This document shows positions 6,295 through 14,782 of a stretch of 63,819 nucleotides of DNA, one piece after another. The notes under the pieces were generated by a model. It was not told where the DNA came from. It did not search any database and was given only the letters and a program-made list of their open reading frames with translations. Each line of letters starts with the position of its first letter. The stretch's first letter is position 1. The position numbers were made by a program, and so were the translations under genes. Source of the stretch: Clostridiales bacterium UBA3678 (lineage in GTDB: Bacteria; Bacillota; Clostridia; TANB77; CAG-508); the NCBI GenBank assembly GCA_002372935.1, contig DFJF01000013.1, positions 50,078 through 113,896 on the forward strand, read 5' to 3'.

Positions 6295-8535
6295 CTAATA
6301 CATAGTATTTGGATTTACATCGATAATAATATTTGTATTTTTACTAATCCCAGAATTATAAACTTTTTGTAGGCATTTATTGATTACAATATTAACTTCA
6401 CTTGTAACTTTTCCTTTTGCTACAATCCTCCACCTATATCTGTTTTTTATTTTATCTATTGGTGCAGGCATTGGCATAAATACCTTAATATTGTAATTTT
6501 CCAAGTTAGTTTTCAACAATTTGTACACATAAGTGCTTAATTTTGATATTTCATTATTATCCCTTCCAGAAAAACCCACAACTATTATATCGCAAAATGG
6601 TGGATAATTCAACTGTTTTCTTAATTCAATTTCTGTTTTGTAAAATAAATCATAATTTTGCCCTTTTGAAAGCTCTATTGCAAAACTATTTGGGTTATAT
6701 GTTTGGACCACAACCTTTCCAGGTAATTGTTCTCTTCCAGCTCTTCCAGCTACTTGTGTTAAAATTTGGAATGTTCTTTCATTTGCTCTAAAGTCATCAA
6801 TATTAAGTGATGAATCAGCTTCTATGACTCCAACTAAAGTTACATTTGGAAAATGATGCCCTTTTACAACCATTTGAGTTCCAATTAAAATATCTATATT
6901 TTCTTTTTTAAATTTATTTAAAATTTCTTCATGTGAATTTTTTTTACTGACTGTATCTACATCCATTCTTATAATTGATGCCTCAGGAAATTCTTTTTTC
7001 ACTTCCTCTTCAATTTTTTGAGTACCTGTTCCAAAATATCTTATCTTGGTACTTCCACAATTTGGACAAATATTTACAGGATTTTCTTCATGTCCACAAT
7101 AATGACATTTTAATTTATTTTGAAAACTATGATATGTTAGACTTATATTGCAATTTGGGCATTTCATGGTATATCCGCATTCTCTACACATAATAAATGT
7201 TGAATACCCTCTTCTATTTAAAAATAAAATTGTTTGATGTTTATTTTTTAAATTTTCTTCAATCAATTTATGCAATAATGTGCTAAACATCGTTTTATTT
7301 CCAATTGCAAGTTCTTTTTTTAAATCTACAATTTTTACTTTTGGAAGTGATGAATTATTTGCCCTTTTTGTCAATTTTAATAATGTAATTTTTCTATCAT
7401 CTATATTTTCTAAATTCGTTCTATAAAATGTATTTATATCAGGTGTCGCACTTCCAAGTATTAGCGGAATATTATTTTCTTTGCAAATTTTCTCAGCTAT
7501 TTCTTTTGCATTATATCTTGGACTTGATTCAGATTTATATGAACTATCATGTTCTTCATCTATAATAATTATACCCAAATTTTTAACAGGTGCAAATATT
7601 GCAGATCTTGCACCTATGACAATTTTAGATTTTTCTTCTTTAATTCTTATCCATTCATCATGTCTCTCTCCAATTGAAAGTTTACTATGTAAAACTGCTA
7701 TTTTATCTTTTCCAAATCTTCCAATAAACCTATCTAACATTTGTGGTGTTAAAGAAATCTCTGGTACAAGCAAAATTGCACTTTTTCCATTTTTTATTAC
7801 CTTTTCAATCAATTGCATATATACTTCTGTTTTGCCAGATCCTGTAACACCATAAAGTAAAAATTCTTTAAACTTCTTTTCTTCTATTGAATTCTCTACT
7901 TTTTCTATGGCTAATTCTTGTTCTTCTGTTAATTTTAATTTTTTATTTTCGTTTGATTTCTTTAATGATAAAGGATTTCTATTCACTTTTTCTTGCTTAA
8001 TTTCTATATATCCTTTTTTTACTAATGAATTTATTGTCTCTCTTGAAACCCCTGAAAAATTCATTATCTCTGGTATTGTTAGTCCTTGGTTCTTCATTAT
8101 AAATTCTATAGCCTTTTTTTGTTTTTCTCCTCTTAAAGAATTTATATCAATATCATTTTCACTAACACCCATATATACAAAATTTATCTTTTTATCTTGT
8201 AGCCTTTTTTCAATATCTTTGCTTTTTGTACCTGGTGTTAACATTAATTTTATACATTCTGATACATTGCAAAAATATTTTCTTGCCATCCATCTTGCAA
8301 GTTTGATTTTTTCTTCTGATAGATTTTCTTCTAAGCCCGCAATTTCTTTTACTTCAAACTCAGTGTTTTGCTTTATTTTTATTACATACCCTTGTTCTAA
8401 TGTTTTAAAATTTGCAAAAGGAACCAAAACTCTACTTCCTATAGTTATAATATCTTCCAACTTTTCTGGTATTTTGTAATCAAATTTTCTATTTAATTTT
8501 TTTGCTCTACTATCTATTATTACTTCTGCTATCAT
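6295..8535 (-). CDS. priA: primosomal protein N' (replication restart helicase PriA)
   Basis: 3'-5' DNA helicase that reloads the replisome at collapsed forks. It is 746 residues. Order of parts: N-terminal 3'-DNA-binding domain, winged helix at about 120-180, helicase Walker A (G-V-T-G-S-G-K-T-E) near 229, D-E-E-H box near 325, then an eight-cysteine double zinc site (C-R-E-C-G, C-P-N-C, C-H-Y-C-G, C-P-N-C-G) near 445-490, and helicase C-terminal motifs with Q-V-A-G-R-A-G-R. The priA-def pair is common, but joining to the alpha operon is not. Confidence 0.97.
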   Translation of the reverse strand: MIAEVIIDSRAKKLNRKFDYKIPEKLEDIITIGSRVLVPFANFKTLEQGYVIKIKQNTEFEVKEIAGLEENLSEEKIKLARWMARKYFCNVSECIKLMLTPGTKSKDIEKRLQDKKINFVYMGVSENDIDINSLRGEKQKKAIEFIMKNQGLTIPEIMNFSGVSRETINSLVKKGYIEIKQEKVNRNPLSLKKSNENKKLKLTEEQELAIEKVENSIEEKKFKEFLLYGVTGSGKTEVYMQLIEKVIKNGKSAILLVPEISLTPQMLDRFIGRFGKDKIAVLHSKLSIGERHDEWIRIKEEKSKIVIGARSAIFAPVKNLGIIIIDEEHDSSYKSESSPRYNAKEIAEKICKENNIPLILGSATPDINTFYRTNLENIDDRKITLLKLTKRANNSSLPKVKIVDLKKELAIGNKTMFSTLLHKLIEENLKNKHQTILFLNRRGYSTFIMCRECGYTMKCPNCNISLTYHSFQNKLKCHYCGHEENPVNICPNCGSTKIRYFGTGTQKIEEEVKKEFPEASIIRMDVDTVSKKNSHEEILNKFKKENIDILIGTQMVVKGHHFPNVTLVGVIEADSSLNIDDFRANERTFQILTQVAGRAGREQLPGKVVVQTYNPNSFAIELSKGQNYDLFYKTEIELRKQLNYPPFCDIIVVGFSGRDNNEISKLSTYVYKLLKTNLENYNIKVFMPMPAPIDKIKNRYRWRIVAKGKVTSEVNIVINKCLQKVYNSGISKNTNIIIDVNPNTMY

Positions 8536-8645
8536 TTTGCTCCCTTCATATAACTATGTTTAATACTATATAACATTTGTTTGTATAAATTAAGATAAAA
8601 ATTAGCATATTCAAAATATTGAATTTCAAAATCACTTCCATAAAT

Positions 8646-9002
8646 TTATTTATTATTTTTTATTTTATCTTTTATCCATTTTTCTAAAACAACTGCATTA
8701 TTATGCATTTTATCTTTAGCTGAATATAATAAAGTTATATTTTCATGTTCAAGTAAGTTTTTTAAAAATAATATGGCATTTTCATTATTATTTAATTCCT
8801 CAATGTATTTTTTGCTAAATTCGTCAAATTTTTCTTCATCATGATTAAACCACTTTCTTAATTCCATGCTAGGTGCAATTTCTTTTGCCCATAGATTAAT
8901 TTTAACTTTATCTTTTGAAATTCCTCTTGCCCATAGTCTATCAACTAGAATGGTATATGTATTATCATTTTTATAGTCATATATTCTCTCTATTTTTATC
9001 AT
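8646..9002 (-). CDS. DUF488 family protein (YeaO-like)
   Basis: A 118-residue protein with the DUF488 pattern: I-K-I-E-R-I-Y-D near the N-terminus, D-R-L-W-A-R-G at about 22-28, W-F-N-H-D-E at 53-58 and the L-L-Y-S-A-K-D stretch at about 92-98. The molecular function of the family is unknown. The start codon overlaps the 3' end of a small upstream frame. A GGAGTTAAAT site precedes it. Confidence 0.88.
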   Translation of the reverse strand: MIKIERIYDYKNDNTYTILVDRLWARGISKDKVKINLWAKEIAPSMELRKWFNHDEEKFDEFSKKYIEELNNNENAILFLKNLLEHENITLLYSAKDKMHNNAVVLEKWIKDKIKNNK

Positions 9003-9126
9003 ATTTAACTCCTGTTCTTTTTTTTGCTTTACTTGCTTTTATTTTTTCTGATATATAACTTGCCGTATTACGAGCTGATGCATCAATTAAATTTGCTGCT
9101 AATTGTGCAACTACTTGGTTATCCAT
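8977..9126 (-). CDS. small hypothetical protein, 49 residues
   Basis: A minus-strand frame starting M-D-N-Q-V-V-A-Q-L-A-A-N-L-I-D-A and continuing with a lysine-rich helix. It has a GGGGTATGTGA sequence before the ATG and overlaps the start of the DUF488 gene by 26 bases, which would suit translational coupling. The composition (amphipathic helix, then a basic tail) looks protein-like, but I recognise no family. It could also be a fortuitous frame in the leader of the DUF488 gene. Confidence 0.4.
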   Translation of the reverse strand: MDNQVVAQLAANLIDASARNTASYISEKIKASKAKKRTGVKYDKNRENI

Positions 9127-9170
9127 TTCACATACCCCATAGCATTGTTTTAATTTTTGTTAAATACCAT

Positions 9171-9200
9171 TTGACAAATTTGAATCAAATGTTGTATAAT
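9171..9200 (+). promoter_or_regulatory. near-consensus sigma-A promoter of a small antisense-type RNA
   Basis: TTGACA at 9171-9176 and TATAAT at 9195-9200 with an 18-base spacer. It is one of very few strong plus-strand promoters in this minus-strand-coded region, and it leads to no protein gene. Transcription should begin near 9207. Confidence 0.75.
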
Positions 9201-9206
9201 AAGTAT

Positions 9207-9290
9207 AGAAAATGGAGAAACCACAAACATGGTTTTCCACGATATAGAAAAAACACATCTACAACGGTCAAATTACAGATGTGTTTTTTA
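9207..9290 (+). ncRNA. predicted small RNA, candidate type I antitoxin
   Basis: Predicted RNA of about 85 nucleotides running from the promoter at 9171-9200 into a terminator. Hairpin 1 pairs GGAGAAACC (9214-9222) with GGTTTTCC (9231-9238) around an ACAAACAT-type loop. The 3' end is the 10-base-pair stem AAACACATCT/AGATGTGTTT followed by T residues. A nine-base stretch, GAAACCACA at 9217-9225, recurs at 9445-9453 in the leader of the convergent toxin gene, so the two RNAs can pair there as well as across the shared terminator. No protein frame is visible. Confidence 0.6.
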
Positions 9291-9292
9291 TT
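9251..9292. terminator. bidirectional terminator shared by the small RNA and the toxin gene
   Basis: A perfect 10-base-pair stem (9251-9260 with 9277-9286) and a 16-base loop, with T runs downstream on both strands. It ends the plus-strand small RNA and the minus-strand toxin transcript, so the two RNAs overlap through their 3' ends. Confidence 0.8.
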
Positions 9293-9396
9293 TATTCCTT
9301 ATTTGTCCACATTATAATTATTACAGTCAATAAGGCTACGTTTATAGCTACAGAAATCATAAATCCTAGTATTAGGAATAGTAAAAAATCTACCAT
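9292..9396 (-). CDS. 34-residue hydrophobic peptide, candidate type I toxin
   Basis: The peptide begins M-V-D-F-L-L-F-L-I-L-G and ends I-I-M-W-T-N-K-E: one membrane-spanning helix with a short charged tail after a tryptophan. This is the general shape of Fst/TxpA/BsrG-type toxins, though I cannot place it in a named family. The ribosome binding site GTGAGGTGGTG is strong and is preceded by the hairpin-forming palindrome CAGAGTATTATACTCTG (9416-9432), which could occlude it. The gene has its own promoter at 9483-9511, an 80-base leader, and stops 2 bases before the shared terminator. Confidence 0.65.
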   Translation of the reverse strand: MVDFLLFLILGFMISVAINVALLTVIIIMWTNKE

Positions 9397-9730
9397 AAAC
9401 ACCACCTCACTTTCCCAGAGTATTATACTCTGCTATGTAAAGTGGAAACCACATCTGCTTATTCTCATTTCCTATGTCTATTACTATACAACATTTTTTA
9501 CAAAAAAACAAGTGAACAGAACAAATTTTCTTAATTATTTAATATTTTTTTCAATTCATCTATATAAATTGCACATCAGTTCATAAAAACATCTACTTCT
9601 ACTTTAAAATAAATTTTTCTCCATAATAAAAAACCTCCAATAATTTATTGATTTATTTTTGAAATATAAACAATAAATATTGAAAGTTTATTGACTCGAT
9701 ACTATATGTAAGTATTGCTATTGCTAGCAT
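9397..9730. other. intergenic region between the toxin start and spo0A
   Basis: The left part (9397-9511) is the toxin leader and promoter described above. The right part (about 9520-9730) is AT-rich. It has only a weak CAATAAA/TTTATTG inverted repeat near 9670-9695 and a short GCTA/TAGC hairpin just after spo0A. I see no further gene and no convincing spo0A terminator. Confidence 0.5.
9483..9511 (-). promoter_or_regulatory. promoter of the candidate toxin gene
   Basis: On the minus strand TTGTTT and TATAGT are separated by 17 bases. Transcription from about 9476 gives a long structured leader before the 34-residue frame, as in other type I toxin mRNAs. Confidence 0.5.
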
Positions 9731-10546
9731 TTACGCAGTCTTTATCTCAAGCCTTAATTTATCTGCAATCATAGCGATAAACTCTGAATTGGTTGGTTTG
9801 CCTTTACTTGCAGAAACTGTATAGCCAAAAATATTTTCCACAACATCTTGTTCTCCTCTACCCCATGCAACTTCTATTGCATGGCGAATTGCTCTTTCTA
9901 CTCTACTTGGAGTTGTTCCAAATTTTTGTGCAATTTGAGGATATAGGCTTTTTGTTATTTGATTTATAACATCTATATCATTTATGACAAGAATTATTGC
10001 TTCTCTTAAGTATTGATATCCTTTTATATGTGCAGGCACTCCGACTTCATGTATGACATTTGTAACTAATGCCTCTAAATTATCCTCTCCTACATTATTA
10101 CCGATTTCAATATATTGCCTGTTTTTTATACTATCTCTTGTTATAAAATTGCTATTTGGTATAGGTTTGAAGTTTTTTATTTCTCTAATTCTTTTTATTA
10201 ACAATTCAATATCAAATGGCTTTACCACATAATAATCCGCTCCTAACTCTATTGCTTTTTGTGTAATTTTGTCTTGACCAACAGCTGACAGCATAACACA
10301 AATTGGAGTTTTTACCATATTGCTATTATTCAATTTTTCTAGCACTCCTAATCCATCTAAATGTGGCATAATAACATCTAAAATAGCTATGTCTGGTAAT
10401 AATTCTTTAATTTGTTCAACTGCCTCTACCCCATCTTTGGCAGTTCCTACCACTTCCATATCCTTTTCATTTTCGAGATATTTTTCTAGTGTTTTGCTAA
10501 ATTCCTGATTGTCATCTGCAATTAATATTGTAATTTTTTCCTTCAC
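9731..10546 (-). CDS. spo0A: sporulation transcription factor Spo0A
   Basis: Master response regulator of entry into sporulation. It is 271 residues. The receiver domain (1-125) has the acidic pair D-D at 11-12, the phospho-acceptor aspartate in A-I-L-D-V-I-M-P-H-L-D-G near 57, the S-A-V-G-Q-D switch serine and K in V-V-K-P near 108. The C-terminal DNA-binding domain (about 155-271) holds the conserved H-E-V-G-V-P-A-H-I-K-G and T-P-S-R-V-E-R-A-I-R-H recognition helix. The start is GTG with a GGGAGG site. spoIVB, the usual neighbour, is not here. Confidence 0.97.
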   Translation of the reverse strand: MKEKITILIADDNQEFSKTLEKYLENEKDMEVVGTAKDGVEAVEQIKELLPDIAILDVIMPHLDGLGVLEKLNNSNMVKTPICVMLSAVGQDKITQKAIELGADYYVVKPFDIELLIKRIREIKNFKPIPNSNFITRDSIKNRQYIEIGNNVGEDNLEALVTNVIHEVGVPAHIKGYQYLREAIILVINDIDVINQITKSLYPQIAQKFGTTPSRVERAIRHAIEVAWGRGEQDVVENIFGYTVSASKGKPTNSEFIAMIADKLRLEIKTA

Positions 10547-10740
10547 GTTTTTTTCCTCCCTTTTCTTATTTGTAAAATCTTTTGTGTCCTTAATAATTAA
10601 TTATACTTGCTAAAAAAATGTATAATTTATTGGAAAAATTTTACAATTTTTATTATAATATAATAATTTTAATTTTGCAATACTTTTTTTGGAATTTTTT
10701 TCCATTTTTAGAAAATTTATGTTGGATATAGCTTTATTTA

Positions 10741-11379
10741 TCAATCAGCTCTATGTGGAGCCAACTTAATCAATCTATCACAAATCTTCTTATAACTTAT
10801 TATATTAATCTTCCTTTTTTCAATATCATTCAAAAATTTAGCAAAATCTTCTTTTTTTATATAAATAGTGCAAAACACATTGCCTAAATAATCAAAATTA
10901 ATAATACTTATTTCATTATTTCGACAATAATATTTAATATTCTCTATATTACTATAGCTAACTTCAATATTGTATTCCTCTCCTTCATACATATTAGTTT
11001 TTTCTGCTTTTTGAATAGTATTTAATGTAACATTAGAATAAGCTCTGACTAGCCCGCCTGTACCAAGTAATATTCCACCAAAATATCTTGTAACAACAAC
11101 CAACACATTACACAAATTATTTTTTTGTAAAATATTTAACATTGGTCCTCCAGCAGTACCAGATGGCTCACCATCATCACTTGACTTTTCTATAATTTCT
11201 TCATTCTCAATTACCCTATAAGCACTGCAATTATGTCTAGCATCAAAATATTTCTTTTTTACTTCTTTTAGCTTATTTTCTGCTTCTTTTTTTGTTTCTA
11301 CATAATATATATTACATATAAACTTTGATTTCTTTTCTATTAATTCTCCACTTATATTTTTTTCAATAGTTACAAACAT
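10741..11379 (-). CDS. YigZ/IMPACT family protein
   Basis: A 212-residue protein of the YigZ/YvyE/IMPACT family, with the signature D-G-E-P-S-G-T-A-G-G-P-M-L near residues 68-80 and V-V-V-T-R-Y-F-G-G-I-L-L-G-T-G-G-L-V-R-A-Y following it. The C-terminal half matches the DUF1949 ferredoxin-like domain. The family is linked to translation stress control in eukaryotes; its bacterial role is unclear. The ribosome binding site is GAAAGGAGC. It stands alone between terminated units. Confidence 0.93.
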   Translation of the reverse strand: MFVTIEKNISGELIEKKSKFICNIYYVETKKEAENKLKEVKKKYFDARHNCSAYRVIENEEIIEKSSDDGEPSGTAGGPMLNILQKNNLCNVLVVVTRYFGGILLGTGGLVRAYSNVTLNTIQKAEKTNMYEGEEYNIEVSYSNIENIKYYCRNNEISIINFDYLGNVFCTIYIKKEDFAKFLNDIEKRKINIISYKKICDRLIKLAPHRAD

Positions 11380-11430
11380 ATTTGCTCCTTTCAGTTTATA
11401 GTTTATAATATAAATTTTAAGTATATCTTA

Positions 11431-11480
11431 TTTTCAAATATGCATAAGTGATCAAACGAGCTTTGAGCGAGTGCGAAAAA
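11431..11480. repeat. dispersed repeat B, copy 1
   Basis: A stretch of about 48 bases closely matches the one at 41630-41676. Shared blocks include AAATATGC, TAAG, CAAACG and GAGTGCGAAA, with mostly transition differences. Both copies lie directly downstream of a minus-strand gene end and upstream of the next minus-strand gene. It is clearly more GC-rich than its surroundings. Confidence 0.6.
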
Positions 11481-11522
11481 GATAGCTTCATTTTTGAAAA
11501 CCAAAAAGAAACTATCTTAACC
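11475..11522 (-). terminator. terminator of the ABC exporter operon
   Basis: On the minus strand AAGATAGTTTC pairs with GAAGCTATCTT (one mismatch) followed by five T residues, immediately after the permease stop codon. Confidence 0.7.
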
Positions 11523-12986
11523 TTAAATATTTTTTATTTCCTTTTTATTAAACACAATTAGACTTACTACCATCATTATCATGAAATATAATAAACAAAT
11601 CGCTATAGAAAAAGGCAATGAAATTGGTTCAAATTGAGGAATTTTTCCAAATAAAAATACATTCAATTTCCAGTTAGGTGTTACAAAAAATTTCAAAAAT
11701 TCTGCTTTTTTATAATTGTATGCAAATCCATTAATTATATTTGAACCCATATATCCTAATAATGGCAAGGCAATCGCTATTGCAGAATTTGTAAATAACG
11801 TACTTAATGCAAATGCAAGAGTTAAAAGTAAAATGTATAATGGTAAAATACCTGCTCCATTTAGTAACATATATTTAAATACATTTATAGTTTCAACTGA
11901 GTTTGTATTAAAACTATATATGGCTACTTTAAAATTATAATTTTCAAATCCATCAAATATTCCACTTGATATAAATTGTACCAAAAATACTGCTACATAC
12001 ATAATAGCCAAAACAATTAAACATGTTATAAATTTAGACATCAAAATCTTTGTCCTTTTATATGGTCTAACCAATAATAGCTTTATTGTTCCTTTATTAA
12101 ATTCTTCACTTACAATTGTTCCTGCAATTATTAATGTAGCAATTATAATAAACAATCCATAACTAGATTGAGAAAAGACAGTTGCAAGTCCAGAATCTGC
12201 TGATGTTGCTATATAATAATTTCCTACTTCATCAGATAATATTTCCTCTTCTTTTATTGCATTTTCTATTTGATATTTATATAATTCAAGTGTTTGAATA
12301 GCCGTTTGTTTTTGGTATTTCTCAGAATATGTAAGACCACCATTTTTTTCTTTATTCTCATAATTTCTTAATTGCGCTCTTTCTAATTCCCATTCTTCTA
12401 AAGCAATACCTAGATTCCCATCATTTCCATACTCTATATTTTTCTCAATTCTCCATGTTAAAACTTGTTTTTCATCTTCAAGCCCTGCTAATGTTTCTTT
12501 ATCATAGTTTTCTGTTGCTTTTAATTGTTCTATTTCCGAATTTTTTTCATCTAATTCTTCTTGAGCAAAAGCTTTCCAATCATTGTTTTGTAATTTTTCT
12601 ATAAATTGATCATATTTTTTCTTATTTTCTTCATACTCATCTGTTCCTTTAGATAAATTTTTTTTATAAATTATATCTCTACCATAATTGTTTATAAGAT
12701 AAGTCTGCCAAGAATTTTTATCATATTTTTCTGAAAGCTCAATTGCTTCAAGTTCTGAATTTAGTGATATAAGTTGTTCATTATAAGTTGGATCAGATTT
12801 ATCTAATGAATCAATTGTAGTTTGTATAGCTTCTTTTTCCCATAATTCGTTTGCTTCAACATTTTCATATAAAAATTTGTCTATTAGTCTACCAACAAAA
12901 ATTAATACTACCATTATTATTAAAATTACATATAGTGCTTTTTTATGAAATATCTTTGTTAATTCATTTTTTATTAAATTATTCAA
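11523..12986 (-). CDS. ABC-2 type transporter permease with a long extracytoplasmic coiled coil
   Basis: Membrane subunit of an ABC exporter. It is 487 residues: one membrane helix at about 18-36, then about 230 polar, Glu/Lys/Gln-rich residues predicted as coiled coil, then five or six helices from about 275 to the end, with R-P-Y-K-R-T-K-I-L near 310 as the coupling-loop region of ABC-2 permeases. Its start overlaps the ATPase gene by 8 bases, so both are made together. Families with this layout export antimicrobial peptides or sodium, but the substrate here cannot be read from sequence. Confidence 0.88.
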   Translation of the reverse strand: MNNLIKNELTKIFHKKALYVILIIMVVLIFVGRLIDKFLYENVEANELWEKEAIQTTIDSLDKSDPTYNEQLISLNSELEAIELSEKYDKNSWQTYLINNYGRDIIYKKNLSKGTDEYEENKKKYDQFIEKLQNNDWKAFAQEELDEKNSEIEQLKATENYDKETLAGLEDEKQVLTWRIEKNIEYGNDGNLGIALEEWELERAQLRNYENKEKNGGLTYSEKYQKQTAIQTLELYKYQIENAIKEEEILSDEVGNYYIATSADSGLATVFSQSSYGLFIIIATLIIAGTIVSEEFNKGTIKLLLVRPYKRTKILMSKFITCLIVLAIMYVAVFLVQFISSGIFDGFENYNFKVAIYSFNTNSVETINVFKYMLLNGAGILPLYILLLTLAFALSTLFTNSAIAIALPLLGYMGSNIINGFAYNYKKAEFLKFFVTPNWKLNVFLFGKIPQFEPISLPFSIAICLLYFMIMMVVSLIVFNKKEIKNI

Positions 12987-13896
12987 TTACATTACCCCCT
13001 GTCTTTTTAAGGAATGCATCTTCAAGACTTGTCTGATCTTCACATACCTTGTAAACTTTTATTTTAGCCATAACTAGAGTTTCTATTAATCCAGGGATTT
13101 CCTCTTTTGAAGCATGAATTTTTATTGTTTTTTCATCTATAGAATCAATTCTGTCTTTTAAAACTTCTTTTGATTTTTCTACTAAATCAACTTCTATGTC
13201 ATATAATGTCTTTCCTTCTACTTTTTTAGCTTCTTCCATAGTAGAGCTTTCTATCATTTCACCATTTTGTATAATTGCAATTTTTGTACAAAAATTTTCA
13301 AGCTCAGACAAATTATGGCTTGATATTAAAATTGCCATATTTTCCTTTTTTGCAAGACCTGTTAATAAATCTCTTAATTGTTTTATCCCCTCTGGATCTA
13401 ATCCATTTGTTGGCTCATCTAGAATTAATAAATTTGGTTTGTGCAATAAAGCTTGTGCAATACCTAGCCTTTGTCTCATTCCTAAAGAATACTTTGAAAC
13501 CTTATCATTTATTCTGTTTTCCAATCCTACTAATTTTATTACTTCTTGTATTCTATTTTCATCAACATCTTTATATAAATTTGCAATAATTTTCAAATTA
13601 TTATATCCAGATAAATACATATATAAATCTGGGCTTTCCACAATTGTTCCAACTTTCTCGATTGCTTTTTCAAATTGTGTTTGTATATTATATCCATTTA
13701 TATATACTTCCCCTGATGTAATACTTTGTAATCCTAATATTAACTTTATTGTTGTTGTTTTTCCTGCACCATTTGGTCCTATAAATCCCAATATATCACC
13801 AGAATCGACTTCTAATGATACATTTTTTAATATCTGTTTTTTCCCTATTTTTTTATTTAGGTTTTTACATTCTAAAACCTTTTGTATGCTTTCCAC
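12979..13896 (-). CDS. ABC transporter ATP-binding protein
   Basis: ATPase partner of the permease above. It is 305 residues with Walker A G-P-N-G-A-G-K-T-T near 38-46, signature Y-S-L-G-M-R-Q-R-L near 136, Walker B L-L-I-L-D-E-P-T-N-G-L-D-P-E-G near 155 and the H-loop S-S-H-N. The last 90 residues form the C-terminal extension typical of BcrA/NatA-type ATPases. The start is GTG, 8 bases after an AAGGAG site. It follows the 285-residue membrane-anchored protein by 28 bases. Confidence 0.95.
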   Translation of the reverse strand: MESIQKVLECKNLNKKIGKKQILKNVSLEVDSGDILGFIGPNGAGKTTTIKLILGLQSITSGEVYINGYNIQTQFEKAIEKVGTIVESPDLYMYLSGYNNLKIIANLYKDVDENRIQEVIKLVGLENRINDKVSKYSLGMRQRLGIAQALLHKPNLLILDEPTNGLDPEGIKQLRDLLTGLAKKENMAILISSHNLSELENFCTKIAIIQNGEMIESSTMEEAKKVEGKTLYDIEVDLVEKSKEVLKDRIDSIDEKTIKIHASKEEIPGLIETLVMAKIKVYKVCEDQTSLEDAFLKKTGGNVIE

Positions 13897-13924
13897 CTTT
13901 TATTCTCCTTTCCAAATTTTACAT

Positions 13925-14782
13925 CTATTTAAATATTACAATATCTTTTTCACTTGTATCTTCATCATTTCCATAAGCATATATCAAATATAGCATACCA
14001 CCTTTACCATATAAAAAATTTTTTGCATTTGAAATTTTGTACATATCAGATGTATAGTCTCTTTGATAGATTGAATATCCACTTTCTATTAAATTTTGAT
14101 TTTTTTCTTGAGTCTTCTGAATTTCTGTTTTTACTTTTTCCTCTGCCTCATCTACAGTTATACCTTTTAATGATAATATTTCTTCTAATGTTACTTCTCT
14201 TCCTTCTGCTATATTATAGTTAAATGTTTCTATTTTTGTTTTTTGGCTTTTTGAGCCTTCTTTAAAATTAATTCTCATCACTAAAGATAAAATATTATTT
14301 TGAATATAAGCAACATAGTCAATAGTATATACTAAATTAATATTACTAACTTGATTTACAAACATTTCAGCAGTACTTTTATAATTTTCTTGTAATTTTG
14401 TATTAAATGCTTTTACTGAATTATTATTTATATTTATTTGTGGAATACTAACATTTATCTCAGAATTTTCATCTTCTTTTTGATAGTTGTATGGTGAAAA
14501 AACTATATCATATTTATCTACTATTTTTTCAATATTCAGATTTTCTTGCAAATTATTCGTTTGATTTGTGAATAATGTATCAAATTCGGATCTTAAATCA
14601 TTATATTCATCTTCTTCTTCTGATGAATCACTGGTAATGCCAACAGTTGCACCTAAATTTTCATCTTTAAAAACCTGCAAATATAATGTAACTCCTATAC
14701 CTATTATGCAAATAGCTATTATAAAACCATACAATATCCATAGTTTTCGATTTATCCTATTGTTTTGTAAAACAGGTCTCAT
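13925..14782 (-). CDS. membrane-anchored extracytoplasmic protein of unknown function
   Basis: The 285-residue protein has a short basic N-terminus, one membrane helix at about 14-34, an acidic linker (S-S-E-E-E-D-E-Y) and an extracytoplasmic domain with alternating strands from about 95 to the end. The domain has a two-part layout resembling RsiV/PdaC-type DUF4163-DUF3298 proteins, but the match is too weak to name it. Its ATG overlaps the stop of the upstream gene (ATGA), so the pair is translationally coupled and probably works with the exporter that follows. Confidence 0.75.
   Translation of the reverse strand: MRPVLQNNRINRKLWILYGFIIAICIIGIGVTLYLQVFKDENLGATVGITSDSSEEEDEYNDLRSEFDTLFTNQTNNLQENLNIEKIVDKYDIVFSPYNYQKEDENSEINVSIPQININNNSVKAFNTKLQENYKSTAEMFVNQVSNINLVYTIDYVAYIQNNILSLVMRINFKEGSKSQKTKIETFNYNIAEGREVTLEEILSLKGITVDEAEEKVKTEIQKTQEKNQNLIESGYSIYQRDYTSDMYKISNAKNFLYGKGGMLYLIYAYGNDEDTSEKDIVIFK

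Noticed and set aside
13196..13993. A 265-codon plus-strand open frame opposite the ABC ATPase gene.
   Set aside because: It is the complement of a gene with all ATPase motifs. It has no ribosome binding site and its hydrophobic composition comes from antisense reading of AT-rich codons. Many similar plus-strand frames (for example at 7907, 27908, 43206) were dropped for the same reason.
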